From positions 1 to 35,369 of the forward strand of contig ONQZ01000025.1 of assembly GCA_900320095.1 (NCBI GenBank): a DNA stretch of 35,369 nt. Direction: 5' to 3'. Positions 22,630 through 28,941 of this stretch are shown here, one piece after another. Source of the DNA: an uncultured Lentisphaerota bacterium. GTDB taxonomy: Bacteria; Verrucomicrobiota; Lentisphaeria; Victivallales; UBA1829. The translations under genes were made by a program, and so were the position numbers. The number at the start of each line of letters is the position of its first letter. Positions within the stretch are counted from its first letter, which is position 1. The notes beneath the pieces are model-generated. The model worked only from the letters and a program-made list of their open reading frames with translations. It had not been told where the DNA came from and did not search any database.

Positions 22630-23822
22630 CCGTACGCTCCGAATCCGAAGAAGTAGTTGCGTTTCCCGAAGCGGTAGGCCGCGGACTGTTCGGGTATCTC
22701 GCCGCCGGGGATGTCATGGCAGCACATCGGAGTGCGTTCCGCAAGCTCGCGGAAGAACCCGTCGCGCCCGGACGAATCCTGCGTGCCGTTCGATTTCAAG
22801 GTATCGAGCAGTTCGTGCGGCGAATGGATCACCATGCAGTCGCGGCCCTGCGACGTGCTGAATATCCGCAGATTCGCCAGGACCGTTTCCTGTTGGAAGA
22901 TCGCTTCCAGATTGGACGCCGTTTCGTCCAGAAATCCTCCGGCAGCCTGCATAATCGGGCAGAACTCCACAGCCCCGTTCGGCGCGATATGATGGGAGAG
23001 ACCCATCGCGCCGGGACACTGCGCGCGTCCGTCCGCGTCCCAGTAGGCGTCGAGGATCAGAATCTTTGCTGTTCGGCGCTGTTCCACCAGGAACCGCCGG
23101 AGTTCCAGCACATGCGCGCGGTCCAGCGCATTCGCGCAGTCGGGGTCGGGACCGCACGGACGGTAGATGAAATACCAGATGTAGTGAACTCCTTTTTCGA
23201 CAAGAAAATCGAGGTAATCCCGGCTCACGAGTTCATCGAAATTCTTCATGTTGATGCTCGCGGTCACGCCGGTAAAAAGCTCGGCCTTCACCGATGCGTC
23301 CAGTCCGGCGAGCGACCGCGCAAAGACGTCGTCGCGGCCGCGTCTCCGGCGGGATTCGGTCTCCAGTCCCTCGATGCTGATGAGAGGCGTCACGTTGCCG
23401 AGCTTGGCGAGTTCCCCCGCCAGCTTCGCGTCGAACATCGTCCCGTTTGTGTACAGCTGGAAATACGCGCCCGGATTCCGCCGGAACAGAGTCAGGAGGT
23501 CCGGGTGGAACAGCGGTTCGCCGCCAAGGATCCCGAAGAAGCGTGACTTGTATTTTGCCGCGGTGTCGATGATCCCCTGCATCTGCTCCAGCGTGAGCTG
23601 ACACGCGGGAGTCGTCTGCGACACCCAGCAGCCACGACATTTCAGGTTGCACTGATTCGTGATCGACAGCATCAGAAACGCCGGAAAAAATGGTTTCCCC
23701 TCCTTCATCCGCCGTTCGAACGCACGCACGGTCCTGTGTCCGTTCCAGGCGAACCGCAGCAGATGCCGCTGCGCGCGCCACGAACAGCCCGTCAGGATGC
23801 GTGTGATGGCGGATGGGTTCAT
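22626..23822 (-). CDS. Radical SAM enzyme with SPASM-like C-terminus (398 aa)
   Basis: The radical SAM cluster motif C-x3-C-x2-C is at 58-65 (TNQCNLKCRGCW), followed by the SAM-binding GGEP (GILGGEPLFHPD) and ISIEGLE of a MoaA/PqqE-like TIM barrel. The C-terminal third has extra cysteines (CPGAMG, FCPIM, GRDCM, PMCCHD) consistent with at least one auxiliary cluster. The enzyme would generate a 5'-deoxyadenosyl radical to modify a substrate. Its neighbours suggest a terpenoid or lipid, as HpnH does in hopanoid synthesis, but the sequence is not clearly HpnH; a peptide substrate is an alternative. It starts nine bases after the ferredoxin-like gene. Confidence 0.85.
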   Translation of the reverse strand: MNPSAITRILTGCSWRAQRHLLRFAWNGHRTVRAFERRMKEGKPFFPAFLMLSITNQCNLKCRGCWVSQTTPACQLTLEQMQGIIDTAAKYKSRFFGILGGEPLFHPDLLTLFRRNPGAYFQLYTNGTMFDAKLAGELAKLGNVTPLISIEGLETESRRRRGRDDVFARSLAGLDASVKAELFTGVTASINMKNFDELVSRDYLDFLVEKGVHYIWYFIYRPCGPDPDCANALDRAHVLELRRFLVEQRRTAKILILDAYWDADGRAQCPGAMGLSHHIAPNGAVEFCPIMQAAGGFLDETASNLEAIFQQETVLANLRIFSTSQGRDCMVIHSPHELLDTLKSNGTQDSSGRDGFFRELAERTPMCCHDIPGGEIPEQSAAYRFGKRNYFFGFGAYG

Positions 23823-23831
23823 ATCGGTCCG

Positions 23832-24440
23832 TTACCTCATTTTGTCGCGGAAGAGCCGCACTTTTTTCCGGTATTCCAGGCGTTCCCGGAACGACGTCTG
23901 ATCATCGGGAGACGGCTTGACCGGTTCGGACAGCGCGCCGTTCAGGCGGTCTTCCTTGGATTTCGGGAAGATGATCGCGTTTGCCGGGCAGATTCGGGCG
24001 CAGGCGGGGCAGTCCGTCTTGCACGCCGCGGGATGCACGACGCGGAAATGCCCGTCGACCTTCTCGTACACGCCGAACATGCAGAAGTCGGCACATTTGC
24101 CACAGTTGACGCAGCGTGTTCCGTCGATCACGGGGAACCACGGGATCCAGGGCATCGGCTCTGCAAGAGATAGAACCATATCACGGACCTGAGCCAAATC
24201 AACCGCTCGGATGTCCGTGCAGTCGGTATCCGCGCCGAACATCGCCCGGATAGCGCGCGTCTGACAGGCGAGGACGAGCGTATTCGCGTCGAAGCTCCTG
24301 TTAGATGCGCCATCGAGGCAGAGGTCGGGCACGATCTCGCAGGGGACGCCAGTCTCCGTTGCGGCCTTGATCGCTTCGTTCAGGACATCCTGCGGGATCT
24401 TTTTGTATCTCCTGCAGGTGCAGATCACGAGTTTCTTCAT
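23832..24440 (-). CDS. 2[4Fe-4S] ferredoxin-domain protein (202 aa), first gene of the operon
   Basis: The start at 24440 has GGGGGAG six bases upstream. The N-terminal 90 residues (MKKLVICTCRRYKKIP, DLCLDGA, VLACQTRAIRAMF) form a small Cys-containing domain reminiscent of the N-termini of some HdrA-like or selenium-associated proteins. The C-terminal half carries CVNCGKCADFC and DCPACARICP, two [4Fe-4S] sites, then a basic tail. It is cytoplasmic (no signal). As first gene before a radical SAM enzyme, it is a good candidate for that enzyme's electron donor. Confidence 0.8.
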   Translation of the reverse strand: MKKLVICTCRRYKKIPQDVLNEAIKAATETGVPCEIVPDLCLDGASNRSFDANTLVLACQTRAIRAMFGADTDCTDIRAVDLAQVRDMVLSLAEPMPWIPWFPVIDGTRCVNCGKCADFCMFGVYEKVDGHFRVVHPAACKTDCPACARICPANAIIFPKSKEDRLNGALSEPVKPSPDDQTSFRERLEYRKKVRLFRDKMR

Positions 24441-24687
24441 GGCTGCTCCCCCGCATCCTTCGCGAAGAACATTCTAATCGTTTGTTTCCGGTTCATGGCT
24501 ATCTTGCTTCTCGCGCTCGCGCGCGTATGGGTTCAAATTTCAGGTTGAAGTTTCCTTCGAATATAGGGTGTTTCAGTCCGGACAGGATAGCCGGATTTCA
24601 AGGATACAGTGCACCGGGGGAGACACTGCTCCGGCTGAACACATGACAAGCTCACGGTTCAGCCGGATAGACAGTTCAGGACAAAGG
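24441..24687. other. Intergenic region between the secreted propeller and the 15-gene operon
   Basis: There is no gene here. On the minus strand a TATATT (24560-24565) without a good -35 could start the operon. A strong inverted repeat (24631-24666) follows the upstream propeller gene. A GC-alternating tract (CTCGCGCTCGCGCGCG) lies at about 24508-24524. Confidence 0.5.
24631..24666. repeat. Perfect 10-bp inverted repeat after the propeller gene
   Basis: CCGGCTGAAC (24631-24640) and GTTCAGCCGG (24657-24666) are perfect complements around a 16-base loop, about 20 bases after the stop of the propeller gene. No T run follows on the minus strand, so it may be an mRNA-protecting stem or a weak terminator. 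Confidence 0.6.
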
Positions 24688-25959
24688 TTATTTCGCCTTG
24701 ATGTCGAACGCGCCGAGGACGTTTCCGTGGCGGAGATACAGGATGCCGTCGCAAATGACGGGATGCGCCCAGTGTTCCTTGTCGCCGAACTTGATCTGGA
24801 AGCTGCTGACGACATCAAGCTTTTCGCCGGGTTTCGCAATCGCCAGCGTGCCGCGTTTCTCCTCGTACATGTAGATGAGGCCGTCGGCATAGATCACGCA
24901 GCCTTTACCGAGGTTGCTCCACGGCACCTCATAGAGGGTTTCACCCGATTCCCAGTCCACGCACATCCAGTTCCCGCTGTTGTTGCTGGTCCAGTTCGAG
25001 CCGTAGAGCTTGCCGTCGACCAGCACGGTGCAGTCGTGGTGCGGGTCCAGTTTTTTATTGGTCCAGATGACATTTACGCCCTTGCCGTCTTTCTTCAACT
25101 CGTACAGGACACCGCCCTGATCGTATCCGGCGGACACGAAGAAACGATTATCCTCAACTGTGGGGGAGTTGCAGTTCACGCCGCCACGTCCGTTAGTACC
25201 GGATGTCTTCGCGTAATTGTCTTCCCACATCACGGTTCCGTCCTTAAGGTTGATCCCGTTCACTTTTCCGGCGGTCATCACAATCAGCTGGTCTCCGACG
25301 ATGACCGGGGTCACATAGGCGAGCGTGTCATCATTGGATTTTGCTGTCCAGACCACGGAACCGTCCGCGACCTTCAGCGCCACGACAAGAGCCTTGCTGC
25401 CGCCCGCGGTCACGAAGACTACGCCGTCCTTCACGACCGGGCATTCCGCCATGGCCCACATGCCGAACTTGGAGCCGTACTCGTTCGCGATGTTTTTCTG
25501 CCACAGGATCTTCCCGTCGGAAGCGTTCAGACAGAAAAGCTCGCCGGAACCTGTCGTCACGACCAGTCGGCCTTCGCCTTCTTTTTCGCCCGGCACATAG
25601 GTCGGGGTGCTGCGGGCGCCGGGGTACGAACGTTCCCACGCCGAACCGGTAACGGTCTTCCAGATTTCCTTGCCGTCCAGGTCGAGGCAGATAACGGATT
25701 CCTTTCTCGGACGTCCCGTGCCAGTCCCTGTGATGTACAGGCGATTTCCGACCTTAATCGGACTGGACCAGCCTTCGCCGAGTCCGGTGTAGGTCCATTT
25801 CGGGGTCAGTCCTTCCTGGGGCCAGGTCTTCAGCAGACCTTTTTCCTTCAAATACATCCCCTGCGAGTTCTCGCCGCGGAAACGGAAGATATCCCCTGCG
25901 AAAAGGGCTGCACCGCCCACGACGACCAGTGCGGCAGTCAACAGTGTCTTGTTCATCAT
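24688..25959 (-). CDS. Secreted PQQ-like beta-propeller protein (423 aa)
   Basis: AAGGAG lies seven bases before the ATG at 25959. Residues 1-22 form a Sec signal peptide (MNKTLLTAALVVVGGAALFAG). The mature protein starts IFRFRGENSQGMY and continues with LGEGWSSPIKVGNRLYI and repeated blade ends (KEIWKTVTG, GSVVWTAKS, GTVMWEDNY), a near-complete eight-bladed PQQ-like propeller. It resembles the propeller at 17336-18769 in the FRG opening and the LGEG motif. It is 247 bases upstream of the operon, has its own promoter and palindrome, and is probably a soluble periplasmic partner expressed separately. Confidence 0.85.
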   Translation of the reverse strand: MMNKTLLTAALVVVGGAALFAGDIFRFRGENSQGMYLKEKGLLKTWPQEGLTPKWTYTGLGEGWSSPIKVGNRLYITGTGTGRPRKESVICLDLDGKEIWKTVTGSAWERSYPGARSTPTYVPGEKEGEGRLVVTTGSGELFCLNASDGKILWQKNIANEYGSKFGMWAMAECPVVKDGVVFVTAGGSKALVVALKVADGSVVWTAKSNDDTLAYVTPVIVGDQLIVMTAGKVNGINLKDGTVMWEDNYAKTSGTNGRGGVNCNSPTVEDNRFFVSAGYDQGGVLYELKKDGKGVNVIWTNKKLDPHHDCTVLVDGKLYGSNWTSNNSGNWMCVDWESGETLYEVPWSNLGKGCVIYADGLIYMYEEKRGTLAIAKPGEKLDVVSSFQIKFGDKEHWAHPVICDGILYLRHGNVLGAFDIKAK

Positions 25960-26068
25960 GTCTTGCTCCTTGTGAATGAAGACAGTCGCGCTTGCTTTGC
26001 GGACTGACGACGTTTCTGTTCAGTTCGCCCTTTGCAACGCATTCTTTGTTCCCACTTCGCAATCACGC

Positions 26069-26084
26069 GATTTGAGCTCAAATC
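26069..26084. promoter_or_regulatory. 16-bp perfect palindrome, candidate operator
   Basis: GATTTGAGCTCAAATC is a perfect palindrome in the leader of the secreted propeller gene, about 30-45 bases downstream of the start site predicted from the 26123-26151 promoter. A bound dimeric repressor here could block transcription of the propeller gene. Confidence 0.4.
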
Positions 26085-26122
26085 AAACGCATTTCAATGG
26101 CACGGTTTAATTTCTAAATATT

Positions 26123-26151
26123 ACCATATCACCTGTTTAGTCGTTTTTCAA
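26123..26151 (-). promoter_or_regulatory. Candidate promoter of the secreted propeller gene
   Basis: On the minus strand TTGAAA (26146-26151) and TATGGT (26123-26128) are 17 bases apart, giving a leader of about 155 bases before the ATG at 25959. Confidence 0.4.
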
Positions 26152-26186
26152 GCCTATTTCAGAATAATTCGGCTTTTTTATTTAAG

Positions 26187-26612
26187 GATGCGCTCACGCT
26201 CTACGATGCCATGCTTGAAAACTTCTCCAAGCGCCTGCTTCCAGCCGTGGATTACGTTTTGCATGAAGACGGTTCAATGACCGTGAAAAACGATACGGTC
26301 GATTTCTACCGGCATATCGATTTCACGCAGATCGTCGAGATGTTCCTCGGTGTTGTCGAGGTGACCATCAAGACCGAACTTGTCCCGGAACTGGATTATC
26401 TGGTTCGCTGGGAACAGGCACGCACAAGTATGCGGGATGTCGTTGACATGCCGGACAAGAAGGCGACGCAGTTCATTCTTTTCGTTCAGCAGAACCACGG
26501 TAGATTCCCGAAAAGCCGCCGCAGTTTCTTTCAGGAACTCACCGATGAGGAAATCGAAGCCCTAACGAAAAACGTCAAGGAAAACATCCTGCTCCCGCCA
26601 ACGCAGATGTAA
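26187..26612 (+). pseudogene. Fic family protein, C-terminal remnant
   Basis: The plus frame (ATG at 26211, similarity from about 26187: ALTLYDAMLENFSKRLLPAV) matches the region after the catalytic core in Fic-family proteins: VKNDTVDFYRHIDFT, MFLGVVEVTIKTELVPELDYL, DVVDMPDKKA, LFVQQNHGRFPKSRR and LTDEEIEAL. The catalytic HPFxxGNGR loop and the whole AMP-transfer domain are missing; upstream is AT-rich non-coding DNA. Fic proteins AMPylate target proteins and are often toxins or host-range genes on mobile elements. No start signal precedes the ATG, so it is best seen as a dead fragment. Its stop codon falls in the first unit of the repeat cluster at 26607. Confidence 0.7.
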
Positions 26613-26749
26613 ACGTTTTGCAAACAAATATCCCCCCGTTTTTCTACGAAAATGTAAGCGTTTTTGCAAACAAAACGCCAAAATGTAAGCGTTTTGTGAG
26701 AAAAGTAAGCGTTTTTTTCTGAAAAAGACCGGAAAGCAAGCGTTTTGTG
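26607..26749. repeat. Cluster of five short direct repeats (ATGTAAGCGTTTTG type)
   Basis: Copies begin near 26607, 26652, 26683, 26703 and 26734. The first two extend to TTTTGCAAACAAA, the third to TTTTGTGAGAAA. Spacings are 45, 31, 20 and 31 bases. The unit looks like half of a LacI-family or cre-type operator (TGTAAACG). The cluster lies between the Fic remnant and the 3' end of the GH5 gene. Confidence 0.6.
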
Positions 26750-26757
26750 ATGAGCAA

Positions 26758-26795
26758 CCAAAGTGCAATTGCGGAAAGACGTATTTGCACTTTGG
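26758..26795. repeat. Perfect 11-bp inverted repeat near the end of the GH5 gene
   Basis: CCAAAGTGCAA (26758-26768) and TTGCACTTTGG (26785-26795) are exact complements with a 16-base loop, 37 bases past the GH5 stop. No T run adjoins it on either strand, so it is a weak terminator candidate or a protein binding site. Confidence 0.5.
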
Positions 26796-26831
26796 AGGGA
26801 ATGACCAACGGAATGATTTTTCTTTCTGAAT

Positions 26832-27989
26832 TTACTTCAGACCTTTCCCTGAGGTCAGGATTTCAAGCATGGGCTTGTCGGATACTTGTTTTGACCAGGA
26901 ATTCCAGAATCCAAACCCCGAATCGTAATTCCATGTAGTCCAGCCGATGTCAAACTCATCGAACACGGATATCATATCGCGGTACCAATTATAAGCGGGC
27001 TCACGCGGACACGAGGAAATCACACCCCATTCACCGCAGAAGAGGGGCAGACCGAGTTTCTTTGCCACCGTTACCGCCTGAAGAATCTGTTCTCTCAGCA
27101 CACTGCGATCCCAGTTCGTTGTAAAAGATTGGAATGTTTCTTTTTGCGCTTCGGGCAGTTTGTCGAAATCAGCCTGTGCGATCACAATACCGGGATAATG
27201 AATTTGACCGTAATACTTGCCCACCGGGTTCCAGCTTGCACGGTAATGTGTTACTGCCATCGGCCTATAATAATGGAAGCTGAGCAGAATATTTTTGTCT
27301 CCCTTCGGAATCTTCAGGTCTTTGAATGTATCCACATCCTGCCACATATTGGATCCGATCACCAGTACGCGTTCGGGTTCCAGCTGACGCAAAGCCTTAT
27401 GTACTTTCGCGATGAGATCGTTCCATTGTTCCGGATCATCCGCGACCGGTTCGTTCAGAAATTCGTATGCCACCCAGTCTGTCGAGAATCCTTTCAGCGC
27501 CGCGGAAAGCTCTCTCCACAGATTCACAAGTTGTTCCTGAGATTTTTCTTCTGTGAAAAGTGTATTCGTTTTGTTGCCTTCGATGGATGCATTGAAATAA
27601 AAACTGCGGATGATATGCAAATCCACGATAACGCGCAGTTCATGCTTGAGTGCGAGCTTGATGGACGCATCCAGCAGTTCCCAGGCATCCGTCAATTTGT
27701 TCCCGTTGTTGTCCCAGAATTGTTCTTCATCAATCGGGATTCTGACATGGTCGAATCCAAATTCTTTCAAGCGGATGAAATCATCTTCCTTTACTCTGGC
27801 TGCACGTGCAGCCCCTCGCACTCCGGTTTGTGAAAACCAGTGGCTGAGGTTTGTTCCTCGCTTGACTTTGAAGTCGGAAACTCGCACTCCGCTTCCCCCG
27901 TCTACGGATCTGCATCCTGCCGGAATGAACAGCGCGAACACAGCGAGTCCCATCAAAAAACATTTCCAATGCTTCATTGTTTTTTTCAT
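26832..27989 (-). CDS. GH5-family endoglucanase-like lipoprotein
   Basis: A 385-residue secreted lipoprotein: basic start, hydrophobic helix and lipobox IPAGC with lipidated Cys26. The rest is a GH5 TIM barrel: RGTNLSHWF (44-52), DHVRIPID (80-87), the acid/base Glu180 in YEFLNEPV, LSFHYYRP (236-243) and the nucleophile Glu320 in FCGEWG. GH5 enzymes hydrolyse beta-1,4-glucans, mannans or related plant or fungal polysaccharides with retention; the exact substrate is not evident. CAAGGAAAG lies nine bases before the ATG. It stands alone, and no transporter or other glycosidase is adjacent. It would act at the outer surface or in the periplasm as a carbohydrate scavenger. Confidence 0.9.
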   Translation of the reverse strand: MKKTMKHWKCFLMGLAVFALFIPAGCRSVDGGSGVRVSDFKVKRGTNLSHWFSQTGVRGAARAARVKEDDFIRLKEFGFDHVRIPIDEEQFWDNNGNKLTDAWELLDASIKLALKHELRVIVDLHIIRSFYFNASIEGNKTNTLFTEEKSQEQLVNLWRELSAALKGFSTDWVAYEFLNEPVADDPEQWNDLIAKVHKALRQLEPERVLVIGSNMWQDVDTFKDLKIPKGDKNILLSFHYYRPMAVTHYRASWNPVGKYYGQIHYPGIVIAQADFDKLPEAQKETFQSFTTNWDRSVLREQILQAVTVAKKLGLPLFCGEWGVISSCPREPAYNWYRDMISVFDEFDIGWTTWNYDSGFGFWNSWSKQVSDKPMLEILTSGKGLK

Positions 27990-28175
27990 GTCAGAGCTTT
28001 CCTTGAATGATGAATATGGAGGGAGTTTTGCGGATTTGTATGAATGATATTAACAAATCCTTTTGTTTTGTATAGGCAATATACACCATCCCGAATCGCT
28101 TTTCAAATGAATATTATGATGTTTGCTGAAAATAATTCAGGGTATCTCTTGTATGTTATATTCCTGTTGTTCACG

Positions 28176-28241
28176 TCTGCAACTTTCCTTTTCCGAGAAT
28201 GGGCCCCTCAGCTCGTCGGAGGAAAAGGAAAAAGTTGCAGA
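28176..28241. repeat. Long inverted repeat (19/21-bp arms)
   Basis: TCTGCAACTTTCCTTTTCC (28176-28194) is complementary to 28221-28241 except for two extra A. The 26-base loop contains GGGCCC. The stop codon of the small minus-strand gene (28208-28210) falls in the loop. No T run adjoins. Confidence 0.6.
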
Positions 28242-28378
28242 AACGGATGACACATGCTATGGTAAAGAGATTGGTGCAGGGCTATGGATGCAATTCCTCC
28301 CGCCATAATCAGAAAAACGATGACCAGCCAGAAGGTCAGCGTCCCGGATTCCCGTAATCGTGAAATGATGCCCTTCAT
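28208..28378 (-). CDS. Small membrane protein of unknown function (56 aa)
   Basis: The minus-strand ATG at 28378 is preceded by GAGCGGGGAA, a good ribosome binding site, and opens a 56-codon frame. The protein begins MKGIISRLRESG, has one transmembrane helix (about 15-33, LTFWLVIVFLIMAGGIASIA) and ends in a Pro/Phe-rich tail. It is shorter than most annotation cut-offs. I recognise no family. It stands alone in an AT-rich gap and ends inside the loop of the 28176-28241 inverted repeat. It might be a toxin-like peptide or a small envelope protein; coding status is not certain. Confidence 0.45.
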   Translation of the reverse strand: MKGIISRLRESGTLTFWLVIVFLIMAGGIASIALHQSLYHSMCHPFLQLFPFPPTS

Positions 28379-28656
28379 ATGTTCCCCGCTCAGAATATGC
28401 GGTTAAATTATTGACCTTGTTTAATATACACTATATTTCCATAAAAAACTGAAATGGAAGTGATGCCGAAGTCTTTTTCGCCTCTTCGACGGTTTCCGAC
28501 GAAAGTTTATAGTGTTTTTCGCTGTTGATTTCCGGGAGCTTGCAGGTTTTGAGTTTGAAGTATTCCCTGCCTCGGAAGCCGTATGTATGCCTGACGGATG
28601 AGCCGGCGGATCCTGCAAATGTGATTGTGTAATAAAAATAAGACCTGTTTTTTCGC

Positions 28657-28684
28657 TTGACTTTTTGTTTTAGTGTGGTATATT
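28657..28684 (+). promoter_or_regulatory. Candidate promoter of the giant AIDA-repeat gene
   Basis: TTGACT (28657-28662) and TATATT (28679-28684) are 16 bases apart on the plus strand. A leader of about 250 bases follows before the ATG at 28942. The preceding stretch 28379-28656 shows no convincing gene. Confidence 0.5.
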
Positions 28685-28743
28685 GTAGGTAGAATTTAGT
28701 GATAATAACGGCAGGAGACGCGCGAACAACTATACCTTTAAGA

Positions 28744-28781
28744 GGAAAAACGGCTTTTTTCTCGAAAAAATCCGATTTTCC
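28744..28781 (+). promoter_or_regulatory. 38-nt hairpin in the leader of the AIDA-repeat gene
   Basis: GGAAAA/TTTTCC, CGG/CCG and TTTTTT/AAAAAA stack in one arm with two single mismatches around a CTCG tetraloop. It lies about 55 bases after the predicted transcription start and could act as an attenuator or stabiliser. Confidence 0.4.
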
Positions 28782-28908
28782 GCTAAGATTTGCGACTTTT
28801 TCCTGTCTAATTGTCAGAAAGTCTTTTTTTAACCCGAAACGCATCGAACAAAACTACGATAAAAACGGTCTAACTGTTGGAAGACTACAGCCCCTCAGGC
28901 AATGAGTC

Positions 28909-28935
28909 CCCGGTCGAACCCCGGGAACAAGGAGG
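28909..28935 (+). promoter_or_regulatory. Hairpin and strong ribosome binding site of the AIDA-repeat gene
   Basis: A 5-bp stem CCCGG/CCGGG (28909-28913 with 28921-28925) with loop TCGAACC lies directly before AAGGAGG (28929-28935), which is six bases from the ATG at 28942. This fixes the start and leaves the binding site exposed just outside the stem. Confidence 0.5.
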
Positions 28936-28941
28936 TCGAAC

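Noticed and set aside
24476..24494. A possible leader peptide before the first operon gene
   Set aside because: The ATG at 24494 opens a frame of only six codons (MNRKHD), without coupling to the ferredoxin gene start.
26607..26749. CRISPR array
   Set aside because: Units are short, diverged and irregularly spaced (20 to 45 bases), and no cas genes are present.
28431..28844. A 137-codon minus-strand frame in the AT-rich gap
   Set aside because: It spans the promoter and leader hairpin of the AIDA gene, has no good ribosome site and resembles no family; AT-rich DNA with few stops explains it.
28905..28927. A tRNA T-arm-like stem-loop (TCGAACC loop)
   Set aside because: There is no acceptor, D or anticodon arm around it; it is a simple leader hairpin before the ribosome site.
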